Shown here one piece after another: positions 1-8,838 of a stretch of 64,000 bases of DNA. The notes under the pieces were generated by a model. It saw only the letters and a list, made by a program, of their open reading frames with translations. It was not told the DNA's origin and searched no databases. This DNA comes from JBPOFY01 sp051252415 (lineage in GTDB: Bacteria; Verrucomicrobiota; Verrucomicrobiia; Opitutales; Coraliomargaritaceae). Positions within the stretch are counted from its first letter, which is position 1; every line of letters starts with the position of its first letter. The stretch lies in the NCBI GenBank assembly GCA_051252415.1, contig JBPOGA010000007.1, forward strand, positions 1 through 64,000. The letters are read 5' to 3'. The translations under genes and the position numbers were made by a program.

Positions 1-95
1 AAAGTGTGGTAAACGCTTTTTTAATTAGCAATGAATTTTTAGCCCGATTTGGGCAACAGCCCCGAACGACATGACCCGAATGGCACTATAACCCG

Positions 96-263
96 AATGG
101 CACTAACTTAAGCGGTTTTATCGAGATTATATTCATAACTTCATTTGGAGGGAATGCTCCGTCATTGCCACAGAAACGCCTAAATACTTCGAACTGTCGG
201 CGGTTGCGACGGAGCGCAACCCTCCAGCTTTTTCACCAAAAATCTTCTTAAGTTAGTGCCATT
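96..263. repeat. Inverted-repeat-bounded intergenic element
   Basis: A perfect 17-bp inverted repeat (AATGGCACTAACTTAAG at 96-112, its reverse complement at 247-263) encloses a second small element (146-226). The arrangement is a nested, non-coding, MITE-like structure. No protein is encoded inside. Just left of it, at 78-90, a shorter partial copy of the ATGACCCGAATGGCACT motif occurs, suggesting local duplication. Confidence 0.7.
146..226. repeat. Dispersed TGGAGGG/CCCTCCA element, copy 1
   Basis: An 81-bp sequence with 7-bp terminal inverted repeats TGGAGGG and CCCTCCA and a conserved interior (GCTCCGTCATTGCC, AACGCCTA, GGCGGTTGCGACGGAGCGCAA). Related copies occur at 23238-23319 and 60511-60616, so this is a dispersed family in the genome. 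It is non-coding; the internal GCTCCGTC and GACGGAGC segments can pair, so the whole unit can fold into a hairpin. Confidence 0.75.
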
Positions 264-269
264 CCGACA

Positions 270-305
270 TGACCCCATTTGAGTCCTCTGACCCCATTTG
301 AGTCC
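270..305. repeat. Two direct copies of TGACCCCATTTGAGTCC
   Basis: The 17-bp sequence TGACCCCATTTGAGTCC occurs at 270-286 and 289-305. A related core (ATGACCCCATTTTTACCTC) recurs around 5880-5990. Such GACCCCATTT motifs are often seen beside IS200-like (Y1/REP-associated) transposase genes; here no transposase remains. The association is from general knowledge and was not tested. Confidence 0.6.
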
Positions 306-379
306 AGACAATCACCCGTGCCGGACAGCAATGGTTTCGTCGTGATTCCGAGGCAGCATCGGAGTGGTTAGCCAACGCG

Positions 380-450
380 GGTCTCTCGGATGAGATTCAG
401 TAAGCAGTTCAGAATCCGCCTCGTCGTCGGGATCGTTAGTGGTGACCGAT
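380..450 (-). pseudogene. Fragment of a Verrucomicrobia-type C-terminal module
   Basis: On the minus strand the DNA reads NDPDDEADSELL followed, in shifted frames, by NLIRE and ALANHSDAASES. This resembles the DPDxDGLxNLxEYAL linker found near the C-terminus of many secreted Verrucomicrobia proteins. About 60 bp (388-448) are nearly identical to 2249-2310, where the same module is also broken. It has several frameshifts and no start, so it is a decayed scrap. On the plus strand a 33-codon open stretch (302-403) also exists and may be its shadow. Confidence 0.4.
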
Positions 451-453
451 TGG

Positions 454-963
454 TTCGCTACTTTGTGGATCTGCTGTTGCGGGCATTAGGCGATTCGCAG
501 TCTCGTATCGAATTTGTAATTAAGAAAGCACGATACTTTGATCGATGCCGCGAAGCACTTTCGGAGCATCAACATAAAGTCGTTCGACGGACGCTAAGCC
601 AACCGCAATCCGCGTCCTGCAGGAGCTTTCGTTTAAGGTAGTCCTTACTTCGGTTGGAGGCTGGAAAAGCAACCGCTACGGTTGCTGAATCTTTAATCGA
701 CGTGCGTAGTCAATACGCCATATTTTAGAGACTAGATCTTGAGAGGATTGCAAACATAACGACATGACCGATGTCCTCCGAATATCCTCCGTGACCTGTT
801 TTTATCAACCCTGCAAGGTCGTTGGGTATGCGGTTTACATTTGCGACAATCTGCCGGAATTAATCCTAACCGATTAAAACGAGCATTTTCCTAACAATAT
901 CATCAATTAAACATTGCGATTTTGTGAAATAGTAATTAATTGATGAATTAAGTAAGTCATTGC
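454..963. other. Intergenic, no gene seen
   Basis: No convincing coding sequence. The right half, from about 840, becomes AT-rich and leads into the promoter of the PEP-CTERM gene. The 390-641 open frame overlaps a decayed gene fragment and has no family features, so it is not called. Confidence 0.5.
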
Positions 964-993
964 TTGACCTTATGAAGTAATTATACGTATATA
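964..993 (+). promoter_or_regulatory. Candidate sigma-70 promoter for the PEP-CTERM gene
   Basis: TTGACC (964-969) and TATATA (988-993) are separated by 18 bp and lie about 38 bp upstream of the ATG at 1032 in an AT-rich region. This is a reasonable match to a housekeeping promoter but is assigned by eye only. Confidence 0.35.
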
Positions 994-1031
994 AGATTAT
1001 TAATATATAAACCATTAACCACCACTATATC

Positions 1032-1745
1032 ATGCAAATATTTAAGAGCTCCCTCCCTTTAATTGTGGTTCTCAGTATGGCAGTGACATCGGTCGCTACA
1101 GCGGCAACCATTGTCACTATAACTGACTACAGTTTTGAGGCAATTGACAATTCCATCACCTCCGACTCGCTAGCCGTCTTACCGACCACGACAGGTAATC
1201 TAGGCGCTTGGGCTGTCTCACTGGACAATGTTGCTGGCCTAGAATCAACCGTTAGTGCGGGCGACGACATTGCCGCGACCGATGGGACCGATATCTTAAA
1301 CATCAGCTTAGGAGTAGGTGTCGTCAATTCGGCCGTAGTGACAAACACAGTCACCCACAGTCTCCTAGCGAATCACAATTACACCGCACTCTTCGACATC
1401 GGAGCAGCTTCTACCGCTGTCGGTGCCATTGCTGACATCAACGTGCGTATTTTGGCGTCGAATGATGATGTATTAGGCTCAGCAGATAGCTCTGATCTGC
1501 TCACCCTCATCCAATCAGGATCGGGCCTTCAGCAGGCCTCTATCGCCTTCAGCACCGACGCAACTCCTGTCGCGGGAAACATCCGTATTGTTCTCGATGC
1601 CAGCGGACTGGCAGGGGCTCAATCTTCTGTCGCATTTGACAACTTCAGACTATCTGCAGTCCCGGTTCCAGAAAGCTCAACTTTTGCCATGATTGCAGGG
1701 CTAACAGCGATCGCAATCACCTCGCTTCGTAGACGCCGGAGCTAA
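1032..1745 (+). CDS. PEP-CTERM sorted exported protein
   Basis: A 237-residue protein. An N-terminal signal peptide (about residues 1-24, hydrophobic, ending near ATA) exports it. The last 28 residues form a PEP-CTERM sorting signal: VPVPESS, a hydrophobic helix, then RRRRS. In the known family this tail is recognised by exosortase, and the protein is processed for the cell surface or extracellular polysaccharide. The middle is a beta-rich domain of low complexity (many Thr, Ala, Ser, Asp), with NFRLSAV just before the tail; these often carry a carbohydrate-binding-like jelly roll. No cysteines or catalytic motif are visible, so its specific role is unknown. It stands alone, with a promoter-like sequence upstream and a strong terminator downstream. 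No exosortase gene lies in the window. Confidence 0.9.
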   Translation: MQIFKSSLPLIVVLSMAVTSVATAATIVTITDYSFEAIDNSITSDSLAVLPTTTGNLGAWAVSLDNVAGLESTVSAGDDIAATDGTDILNISLGVGVVNSAVVTNTVTHSLLANHNYTALFDIGAASTAVGAIADINVRILASNDDVLGSADSSDLLTLIQSGSGLQQASIAFSTDATPVAGNIRIVLDASGLAGAQSSVAFDNFRLSAVPVPESSTFAMIAGLTAIAITSLRRRRS

Positions 1746-1780
1746 GACGAGACCGCGACAGGCACCTCAGAGTAAAGCAC

Positions 1781-1812
1781 ACTCGCCCAGTATTGGGGCG
1801 AGTTTTTTTTTT
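1781..1812 (+). terminator. Rho-independent terminator of the PEP-CTERM gene
   Basis: Stem ACTCGCCC / GGGCGAGT with a 7-base loop, followed by a run of ten T. It begins 36 bp after the stop codon at 1745. Confidence 0.9.
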
Positions 1813-1929
1813 GGGGGGGGGAGGGGCAGGGGCATGTCCTTGTGCCGAACCGTCCTGTGACCCATTTTGTCCTGCAGGAAATTCTCCTTTGTATAGAATG
1901 CAGTCGTAGGGCTTAGAATCGTGCGCGTG

Positions 1930-2318
1930 TTACATTTCCGGGAGGACTCCGTAGGCGAAGCGGTAGAACTTATTGTCCTCACCTGAAACAATAGGCACTT
2001 CCATTTCTAGCGAGCCGTCGACAGCGGCTGTGATACTGGTGGATGACCATTCTTCGAGATCCAAGGAAGGTTTGGAAAAGGTAATCTACATTGGGCACTC
2101 CCGTGGCTTTTAGAGTGACGGTTTGATTGTTGCTGCCATCCGTGGCGAAAGTCATTTCGGCCGATTCCGTGGGAAGAATGATAACGGCAAGTGAGTCGTC
2201 GGTATTGGGAGGAAAAAAAGGTGACATGGTCCTCTCTCTGGGGCCTGGCCGGATGAGATTCAGCAAGCAGTTCAGAATCCGCCTGGTCGTCGGGATCGCT
2301 AGTTGTGACTGTCAGATT
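1930..2318 (-). pseudogene. Frameshifted remnant of a surface-protein C-terminal module
   Basis: Read on the minus strand, directly downstream of the 952-residue protein, are conserved pieces in different frames: DPDDQADSELL, LNLIR, then DDSLAVIILPTESAEMTF and VTLKATGVPNVDYLFQ, then (after a shift near 2070) SLDLEEWSSTSITAAVD and finally EDNKFYRFAYGVLPEM before a stop at 1930. Together these rebuild the typical Verrucomicrobia C-terminus (linker, beta domain with LEEWS, terminal FYRFA). At least two frameshifts and no start show it is dead. It may be the tail of a former neighbour, or an alternative tail of the 952-residue gene lost to a premature stop. Confidence 0.75.
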
Positions 2319-2319
2319 T

Positions 2320-5178
2320 CTACTGGTCTGACACGCCGAATCGATAGAAGCGACTTGGTGCACCTGTGCTTGCTTCTGAGAAATTCAGCACGCCGGGACT
2401 GGTCTCGCTTATTGAGAAACCGTTGATGACTTGCCAGTTTGCCTGACCTCGTAGACGGCTGGCTACAGTCGTCCAGCTGTTAGTATCCAGAGTGTCGGTT
2501 GCCTGGATGACGAGTGTCAGCCCCGCGGTATCGGCGTTGAGTTCTAATTGCCCCTGAATCGGTGAACCACCTTGTGACGCCGATGTTAGTGTCATAGATG
2601 GCTGAGTGTAGGCCAAGCCGTTTGGTAGCAAGCTACCTGTCGGCACATCATCGACTCCAGTATCTGTGCTGCCTGGAGTGACGTTGAATGTTGTCCAGAT
2701 GAAGTTCTCGTAACTGGGGGCGAGTTGAGCAATCCAGTCACGTATGAGTACTTGGTCGGCGAGTGGCAATACATCCGAGGGGCGCATACGCGTGCCCTGT
2801 TGTGGCGCCGAGCTATTGATTTTTTCGAAGAGATAGCTGCGTGAGGGACTGCCAGGCTCAACTAGATTGAGGCCAGTCACAAAGAGGCTTGGTTGGTCAA
2901 CGAGTTCTGCATAGCTAAAACCGTCCGTTAGATCGAGGCCACCGTTGTTGGTTGTGGAAGCGCGATGACATCCTGTGCAGTTTGCGCTGAAAATATCTTG
3001 GATCGCACTGTAAGCAACTATCGGTGTGTAAGTTTGGCCCGAAAGATCATCCTCGTCCTGAGCTTCCCATTCGCCGAGGACAATAGAGGCGTCGTGTGCG
3101 GTGTCAGCGGTCGCTGGAATGTTGAGTGTGCGGTTGGCAAAGGTGTCGCGCCCAGTATCCTCCGCAAAGCTGAGTTCGAGATTGGAACCCACCGCAGAGG
3201 TCGGCAGCGCGATCGAGAAGTAACCTAGCGAATCGGTAGTGATACGATGCAACACGCCGCTGACCGGTAGCAGCGCATCCGTCAACGTGTCTCGTCCTCC
3301 AGCGAAGGCGAGCGGTAGGTTCGATGAGCGGGCGGCTACATCGACCACTGCCGCTTGGCCGCGGTGGGAGAGCACTCGACCTGCCATGGAAGTCGTTGAG
3401 ACATAGAAGTTCTTCGTCACGGTATTGCTGACGCCTGCATTCACCGAGACGCCTCGGGTGGTTGGTTGAAATTCCGGAGACGCCAAGGGCTCAAGCACCA
3501 TCACGAAGCCAGTATCGGTGAGCGGTAAGCTCAGCACATCAGCATAAGTGCCAGCGGCTAAAGTTTCCAATTGATTGCCATCTGGCCCGATGCCGCCGCT
3601 GAAGGCGAGGGGGGTGGTTGCGTCAATTTGATAGAGCGATACGGTAAATACAAAACTGGCTGCTACCTCAGGCAGACTACGGCCATCCCAAACTGCCAAC
3701 GAAAGTGTCACCGGAGTATCCAGGGTCACCACTAGCGATTGTTCTGAGAGACTGGTCAGGCCTACACTGTCAGTGACTGTGAGTGATACGGTATACGTGC
3801 CAGCATCCGTGTAGGTGTGGCTAGGGTTTTGCTGAACAGAGCTTGTGCCATCTCCGAAATCCCAATCCCAGAAGCTGATGCTATTGGTGCCTGCGATAGA
3901 GGTGTCGCTGAAATCCACTTCGTAGGGCAAGGCACCGGCAGTGCCGACTGGAGTCATTGTGAAATCGGCGGAGGGTGGCGTGCCTCCTGCGTAGCGATAG
4001 CGCCGCAGCGGATACCAGGTTTGTTCGGCGGCATTGCCACCTGTCTGAGTGAGGTAGAGATGGCCATCCGCAGCGAATTCGAGATCCATGGCAGTGGCCG
4101 AACTATCCCAATAACTGGCACCACCTCCAGCAATCGTAGTCATGGTGTCCCATTCGTTGTCTAGCGCATCCGTGCTGTCCGAGAGTGTGAATCGACTGAC
4201 GCCATCCAGCCAATTACCTAAATACAAAGTGGGTAGCCCATTGTGGGCAAAGGGGCCCGTGGTTACAATTTCAATACCGATTAAGGAAGGGGGAGTTGTA
4301 TGGAGCACTTTGAAAGTAGGGGTATCGACAGTTAGAAAGCCGCCATTATCATTGCCGTTCCATAGACCATTGCCGCCCGATTTCACCATCGCTACGCGGT
4401 CATTCGAATCACCATTCTCTGAGATGAATAGCGTGTCTGCTCGATCCGGATGCAAGTCGAAGCGAAAGGGGTTACGCATACCAGAAGCCCAAACTCGCGA
4501 GCGTATCGAATCGGCATTGCCATTGTAGTGTGGATTATCCGGTAGTCCTAGACCTGTGGATGCATCGACTCGTAGAATTTTACCAACATAGCTATCGATG
4601 TCCTGAGGCAATGTGCCACCACCGCCGACTTGGTCATCATCTCCCAGCGCAACAAATATCGCATAGGGATCCAGTGGGTGAATTGCGATCTCACCCGCCT
4701 TGTGGAAATTAACGATACGAGGCAGTCCAGACAAGAGCACCGTCTCTGAGCCGCTCTCAATTCCATCGAAGCTAGCATTCATCGTGTAGCGCACCAAACG
4801 TTGGTCGCCGGTCCCGTCCCAGGGCTCCTCTTCGGGAGTGGTGTAGAACAGGTAGATGAAGCGATTGGTCGCATGATTCGGATCCACCTCAAAACCCAAG
4901 AGCCCAGCCTCGAGGCCAGAATCGACTTCAGTCGTTATGTCGAGCAAGACGCTCTGCGTCTGGAATCCACCTGAACCGTCGGGGTTAAAGAGCAAGACCC
5001 GTCCGCGCTTTTCGGTGACATACATTCGCCCAGCTGAATCGAAGGCAATCTTGGTTTTACCAAAACCAGTTTGTAGGGAATCGACTGCAAAATTCGAATC
5101 TACCGGAGCCGCACTAGCCGTGTTTAAGCCCAGCGCGAATAGGCTTAGTAGAATGATAATTCGTTGAATGAGCGGCAT
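2320..5178 (-). CDS. Secreted sugar dehydrogenase-like / PKD / cytochrome c fusion
   Basis: A 952-residue exported protein. Signal peptide at residues 1-23 (ends TASA). Residues about 30-395 form a six-bladed PQQ-dependent glucose/sorbosone-dehydrogenase-like propeller (GRMYVTEKRGRV, GLLGFEVDP, HKAGEIAIHPLD, VWASGMRNPFRFDLHP). Residues about 402-490 are a PKD domain (FWDWDFGDGTSS, HTYTDAGTYTV). A less clear beta region follows. A cytochrome-c motif CTGCH lies near residue 733, with YLFEKINSS and MRPSD further on, as in Planctomycete/Verrucomicrobia-type heme domains. The end, FYRFGVSDQ, resembles the surface-protein C-terminus. The layout suggests an extracytoplasmic oxidoreductase that passes electrons to its own heme; the substrate is unknown. 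A decayed C-terminal module lies immediately downstream. Confidence 0.85.
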   Translation of the reverse strand: MPLIQRIIILLSLFALGLNTASAAPVDSNFAVDSLQTGFGKTKIAFDSAGRMYVTEKRGRVLLFNPDGSGGFQTQSVLLDITTEVDSGLEAGLLGFEVDPNHATNRFIYLFYTTPEEEPWDGTGDQRLVRYTMNASFDGIESGSETVLLSGLPRIVNFHKAGEIAIHPLDPYAIFVALGDDDQVGGGGTLPQDIDSYVGKILRVDASTGLGLPDNPHYNGNADSIRSRVWASGMRNPFRFDLHPDRADTLFISENGDSNDRVAMVKSGGNGLWNGNDNGGFLTVDTPTFKVLHTTPPSLIGIEIVTTGPFAHNGLPTLYLGNWLDGVSRFTLSDSTDALDNEWDTMTTIAGGGASYWDSSATAMDLEFAADGHLYLTQTGGNAAEQTWYPLRRYRYAGGTPPSADFTMTPVGTAGALPYEVDFSDTSIAGTNSISFWDWDFGDGTSSVQQNPSHTYTDAGTYTVSLTVTDSVGLTSLSEQSLVVTLDTPVTLSLAVWDGRSLPEVAASFVFTVSLYQIDATTPLAFSGGIGPDGNQLETLAAGTYADVLSLPLTDTGFVMVLEPLASPEFQPTTRGVSVNAGVSNTVTKNFYVSTTSMAGRVLSHRGQAAVVDVAARSSNLPLAFAGGRDTLTDALLPVSGVLHRITTDSLGYFSIALPTSAVGSNLELSFAEDTGRDTFANRTLNIPATADTAHDASIVLGEWEAQDEDDLSGQTYTPIVAYSAIQDIFSANCTGCHRASTTNNGGLDLTDGFSYAELVDQPSLFVTGLNLVEPGSPSRSYLFEKINSSAPQQGTRMRPSDVLPLADQVLIRDWIAQLAPSYENFIWTTFNVTPGSTDTGVDDVPTGSLLPNGLAYTQPSMTLTSASQGGSPIQGQLELNADTAGLTLVIQATDTLDTNSWTTVASRLRGQANWQVINGFSISETSPGVLNFSEASTGAPSRFYRFGVSDQ

Positions 5179-5545
5179 CTGTTTAATTGGGGAAAGCTAG
5201 GGGGAATAGTCGAAGATCTGCCGTATCGATAAAGTGTCGAATCGTATAGGGTGACTTATGATCAAATTCTCGAGAGTATAAGAAATTGCAAATCCACCAG
5301 CAAGTGAGAATGTTTTTGGGCGATTCAATTTAGCGCCTTTTTTACTGTTACTTATTCGGCAACACAGGCGCTGACCGATCGAACAGATGGCGGCGCTTTG
5401 ATGATGAAATATCTATCAAATACAGACTTCGAATGTGGATGGTTTGATATGTGAAACCATCTGCAAACGTATTATTCAATACATGCCATACTGCCGCGCA
5501 TCATGATTTGTGAAATACTAGATTTTGGCATTTTGCTAATTCAGC
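5179..5545. other. Intergenic, upstream of the dehydrogenase fusion
   Basis: No coding sequence seen. It should hold the promoter for the minus-strand gene starting at 5178. No strong hairpin or operator was recognised. Confidence 0.4.
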
Positions 5546-5597
5546 GTAGGGGCTTTGCTTGTCTGAGATCATGAGCCTGTCGAATGGCGAAGTCCGT
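5546..5597. repeat. Dispersed GTAGGGGCTTTGCTTG repeat, copy at 5.5 kb
   Basis: Begins GTAGGGGCTTTGCTTG and continues with ATCATGAGCCTGTCGAATGG. Near-copies of both parts occur at 11576-11630, and the first part again at 16491. Non-coding repeat family. Confidence 0.6.
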
Positions 5598-5740
5598 GCA
5601 AACTCCACACACAATAAGGTGTAGAGTTTTAACTACATTCTCGGGTGCCGCAAGCAGCACCCATACAGTATCTTTTCGATTACTTCCAGCCCTAGTCCCG
5701 GTCGTCGTCCCATAGTTTGTAAATCTTGGCTTTGCTGCCG

Positions 5741-5792
5741 GATTGGAAATAGGAATTGGAAATAGGGATTGGAAATAGGGTCATTCCGTTAT
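5741..5792. repeat. Three tandem 12-13-bp units plus inverted-repeat arm
   Basis: GATTGGAAATAG is repeated three times (5741, 5753, 5766; the second is GAATTGGAAATAG), then GGTCATTCCGTTAT (5779-5792). The last 14 bp are the exact reverse complement of ATAACGGAATGACC at 5875-5888 and 5930-5943, giving an inverted pair. Confidence 0.75.
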
Positions 5793-5859
5793 GTTTATAA
5801 TCAGGGGAGAGTATTCATCGCTGGAGGCTATTTTTTGAGGCGTGTGAGATGTGAGATTG

Positions 5860-5956
5860 GAGTCAGTTATAAGAATAACGGAATGACCCCATTTTTACCT
5901 CCATTTTTACCTCTGAGTCAGTTATAAGAATAACGGAATGACCCCATTTTTACCTC
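5860..5956. repeat. 42-bp direct repeat, IS200-associated type
   Basis: The 42 bp starting GAGTCAGTTATAAGAATAACG and ending TTTTTACCTC occur at 5860-5901 and 5915-5956. Extra partial units CCATTTTTACCTC follow up to about 5992, exactly where the truncated gene fragment begins. This looks like the footprint of a repeat-associated transposition event. Confidence 0.75.
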
Positions 5957-5992
5957 TGAATGACCCCATTTTTACCTCTCCATTTTTACCTC

Positions 5993-6304
5993 TGGAAGCT
6001 CGGCAAGCCGCGCGGTCAAGGCGGCCCGTGGAAAAATTTAGTGGTCAAAGCCGGCGTGCCGTCCGATCCTTATCTGATGACCGCCTATGACAAAAAGAGT
6101 GTCGAACTCTCTGCAACTTCCGTAGCCAGTATTACGCTGGAAGTGGACATTGATGGCACAGGTCTGTGGGTGCCTTACGAAACTTTCGAACTAAAAGCTG
6201 GAGTAACAGTGTCGCATGACTTCCCTGAAGGGTTCAGCGCCTACTGGGTGCGCGCGACGAGTGATGCCGCCACTACGGCAACTGCGTGGTTTACCTACAA
6301 TTAA
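5993..6304 (+). pseudogene. 5'-truncated secreted protein, C-terminal domain only
   Basis: About 103 codons open from the edge of the repeat cluster to TAA at 6304, starting LWKLGKPRGQGGPW and ending TATAWFTYN. The text is typical of the final beta domain of large secreted proteins in Planctomycetes/Verrucomicrobia (SDPYLM.AYDKKS, DIDGTGLWVPYETF, YWVRATSD). There is no start codon with a plausible leader: the bases before it are the repeated CCATTTTTACCTC units. It ends 17 bp before the FAD oxidoreductase start and on the same strand, so it was probably the upstream gene of that operon. Function of the intact protein is not known to me. Confidence 0.7.
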
Positions 6305-6321
6305 ACGAAGAAACAAAAATC

Positions 6322-8322
6322 ATGAAACCGATCCAACAACTCAATCGTCGCCAATTCATCGGACTGTCAGGGGCAGGAGTGCTGGGCTTGCTGGCCGCGA
6401 GAACTTCCTTTGCCAATTCTAAGAAGTCTTCTAGTGATGAATTTTTGTTTTTAGAAGCGGAAGGCTTCGACGATCGTGGCGGTTGGGAGTTGGACCAACA
6501 ATCCATGGATCAAATGGGCTCTCCCTACTTGTTGGCGCATGGACTCGGAATCGCCGTCAAGGATGCGGTGACGGCTGTCGAGTTCCCTTCAGCTGGCACT
6601 TATCGTGTTTGGGTGCGGACAAAAGATTGGGTGGCTCCGTGGAACGCACCGGGTGCGCCCGGTAAGTTTCAGCTGACGGTTGACGGCAGTCCACTTGACG
6701 AAACGTTTGGCACGAAGAGTGCAACGTGGCACTGGCACGACGGCGGCACGGTCAAGGTTGGTAAAGAGGCGCGCATTGGACTGCACGATCTCACTGGTTT
6801 TGAAGGACGCTGTGAGGCGATCCTTTTTTGCAAAGATACGGATTTCGAACCGACCAATGACGTCGCCAAGCTGGAAGTGTTTCGGCGTAAACTGCTAGGC
6901 TTGCCGGATCAACCTTCCGATGGAGGCAGCTTTGATCTAGTCGTCATCGGTGGTGGTTTAGCAGGCACAGCAGCAGCGATCTCTGCCGCGCGACAAGGCC
7001 TCTCAGTCGCTCTCATCCAAGACCGCCCAGTGCTCGGTGGCAATGGAAGTTCCGAGGTGCGTGTCTGGCCCGAGGGGTATACCCTACAAAAGCCATTCCC
7101 CCATGTTGGCGAGATCGTTGAGGAAATGTTACCTGGTATCAAAAAGGCGACCGCCAAGAACAAGTGGTATAGCACCATGAACGGCACTACAGCCTCTAAC
7201 TTCGCCGATCAACGCAAAACCGACTTGGTGAACAGCGAGTCTAACATTCAGGTGTTCATGAACCATCGTGCGATGGAAACCTTCACCAAGGAGAAGTCGA
7301 TTACCGCCGTTGTGATAGAAAGCACGGAGACGGCTGAGCAAAAAATAGTGAGAGGCAAGTTCTTCGCTGATTGCACCGGGGATGCCAAAGTAGGCTTCCA
7401 AGCTGGCGCTGATTACGAGCATGAGTTCACGACGGAAAACCCAGTGATGGGAAGTTCTAATCTCTTCAGCGTTATGGATGCGGCGGTAGAGGAGCAGGTG
7501 CTCGCTTGTGAATGTAAGGATAAGAGCTCGCTCATGAGTGAGTATGAAAAGGGCCAATTCGCACAACCGTTTCCTCGTTGTCCTTGGGCGCTTGATCTTT
7601 CTGATAAACCCTTCCCAGGTCGATTAAAGGGTAAGGCTAAAAATCAAATTTCAGATCTTAAAAAATTTGCCAACATGTGGTATTGGGAAAGCGGCTTCGA
7701 CAAAGATCAAATTGAAGACATCGAGCTGATCCGAGACCATAACTTCAGAGCCATGTATGGCGCATGGGACACGCTGAAAAATGTCGACGGTCTCTACGAA
7801 AACTTACGGTTAGGCTGGGTGGCATTCATCGCAGGCAAACGTGAGTCGAGACGTCTCATGGGAGATATCAAGCTCGATGCCAAGCACTTCACAGATAGTA
7901 AAACTTGGCCTGACATGGCATTTCCATGCACCTGGTCGATCGATCTTCACACCCCTGAGAAAAAATTTCAGAAAGGCTTCGAAGGGGAAGAGTTTATCTC
8001 CAAAGCCAACCATGGAAAATACAAAGGGACTCACGAACCCAGCAAAGACAACCACCACAAACGCCTCTACTGGGGCCCATACCGCTGCCTTTACAGCCGG
8101 AACATCAACAACCTCTTCATGGCTGGCCGTAATATCAGTGTGAGTAAGACTGGGCTAGGCCCCGTTCGTGTGATGAAAACTTGCGGCATGATGGGTGAGG
8201 TGGTTGGCAAAGCTGCCACTATCTGTGTGCAAGAAAACACTTCACCGCGCGGGGTTTACGAAACGCACTTATCAAAACTACAAGCGCTTATGCAGCAACC
8301 TGGCTCACAGCGCGTAAGTTAA
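6322..8322 (+). CDS. Tat-exported FAD-dependent oxidoreductase
   Basis: A 666-residue protein from ATG 6322, chosen over an in-frame ATG at 6286 because it places a Tat signal right at the N-terminus (NRRQFIGLSGAG, hydrophobic core, ending SFA). Residues about 40-190 are a beta-rich domain (FLFLEAEGFDDRGGW, PSAGTYRVWVRT) like carbohydrate-binding or golvesin-type modules. From about residue 205 a Rossmann FAD fold appears (VVIGGGLAGTAAAISAA, then RPVLGGNGSSEVRV), with FADCTGDAKVGF and near the end LFMAGRNISVSK, as in the FAD_oxidored family (PF12831). Such enzymes are common in polysaccharide-degradation loci; the substrate is unknown. The gene follows a truncated gene fragment that may have been its operon partner. 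Confidence 0.88.
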   Translation: MKPIQQLNRRQFIGLSGAGVLGLLAARTSFANSKKSSSDEFLFLEAEGFDDRGGWELDQQSMDQMGSPYLLAHGLGIAVKDAVTAVEFPSAGTYRVWVRTKDWVAPWNAPGAPGKFQLTVDGSPLDETFGTKSATWHWHDGGTVKVGKEARIGLHDLTGFEGRCEAILFCKDTDFEPTNDVAKLEVFRRKLLGLPDQPSDGGSFDLVVIGGGLAGTAAAISAARQGLSVALIQDRPVLGGNGSSEVRVWPEGYTLQKPFPHVGEIVEEMLPGIKKATAKNKWYSTMNGTTASNFADQRKTDLVNSESNIQVFMNHRAMETFTKEKSITAVVIESTETAEQKIVRGKFFADCTGDAKVGFQAGADYEHEFTTENPVMGSSNLFSVMDAAVEEQVLACECKDKSSLMSEYEKGQFAQPFPRCPWALDLSDKPFPGRLKGKAKNQISDLKKFANMWYWESGFDKDQIEDIELIRDHNFRAMYGAWDTLKNVDGLYENLRLGWVAFIAGKRESRRLMGDIKLDAKHFTDSKTWPDMAFPCTWSIDLHTPEKKFQKGFEGEEFISKANHGKYKGTHEPSKDNHHKRLYWGPYRCLYSRNINNLFMAGRNISVSKTGLGPVRVMKTCGMMGEVVGKAATICVQENTSPRGVYETHLSKLQALMQQPGSQRVS

Positions 8323-8593
8323 TTGATTTTTAATTCATCTAAATGAATATGTCTTACTAAAAAATCACCTGATGTGCTGATCAGAGTAATAGGTATTGGC
8401 TTACTTGTCATCGTTTCGGAAGTATGCAGATCCGCTTCTACCAATGTCACGCCGCCAAGCATTATCGTTATTCTGACGTATGATATCGACTACTCGGACA
8501 TGGTATAACCCAAAGACATAGGTAACAGTTAACACAAGCAGGGCAAATATGGGTCAAACGCAAAAGATGAAGATCCCGTCCTGTGCATTGCGA
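8323..8593. other. Intergenic, no gene seen
   Basis: No coding sequence or terminator-like hairpin with a T-run was recognised between the oxidoreductase stop and the duplicated helicase tail. Confidence 0.4.
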
Positions 8594-8650
8594 TTACTCC
8601 GTAATCGACTTCAGTTCCAGTGGCACGATTTTGACGGTGCTGTTTTGATT
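8594..8650 (-). pseudogene. Duplicated 3' end of the DUF3516 helicase gene
   Basis: On the minus strand these bases read NSTVKIVPLELKSITE and a stop, a diverged copy of the last residues of the helicase at 8839 (SSTVKIVPLELKAVAE). The two copies are 245 bp apart and separated by an inverted-repeat element (8726-8814). Only about 17 codons remain. It shows a partial tandem duplication, or that the gene once ended here and an insertion duplicated its tail. Confidence 0.75.
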
Positions 8651-8725
8651 AACCGCAGAAATCTCAGAAGATTCCCCTAGTTGATTCGGGAATAGCTTTT
8701 GTGCATTTTGTGGTTAAATGTTTAC

Positions 8726-8814
8726 GGTAGCGCGGCACCGTCTCGGTGCGCATCCGCGTTGTGTCAGCTACATCTTTAGAACAATCGTGCGGCGTGAGAC
8801 ACGCCTGCGCTACC
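8726..8814. repeat. Palindrome-ended GC-rich element
   Basis: Bounded by GGTAGCGC (8726-8733) and GCGCTACC (8807-8814), with further internal pairs such as GCACCGTCTCGGTGC. It lies between the two copies of the helicase 3' end, and related GCGCCGCTACC ends occur at 16598-16610 and 18440-18452. Confidence 0.6.
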
Positions 8815-8838
8815 AGGATACCTTTTCGGAATCGAGCC

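Noticed and set aside
390..641. Open frame of 83 codons on the plus strand
   Set aside because: It overlaps a decayed minus-strand module and its text has no family features; the shared part with 2250-2310 is DNA-level repetition.
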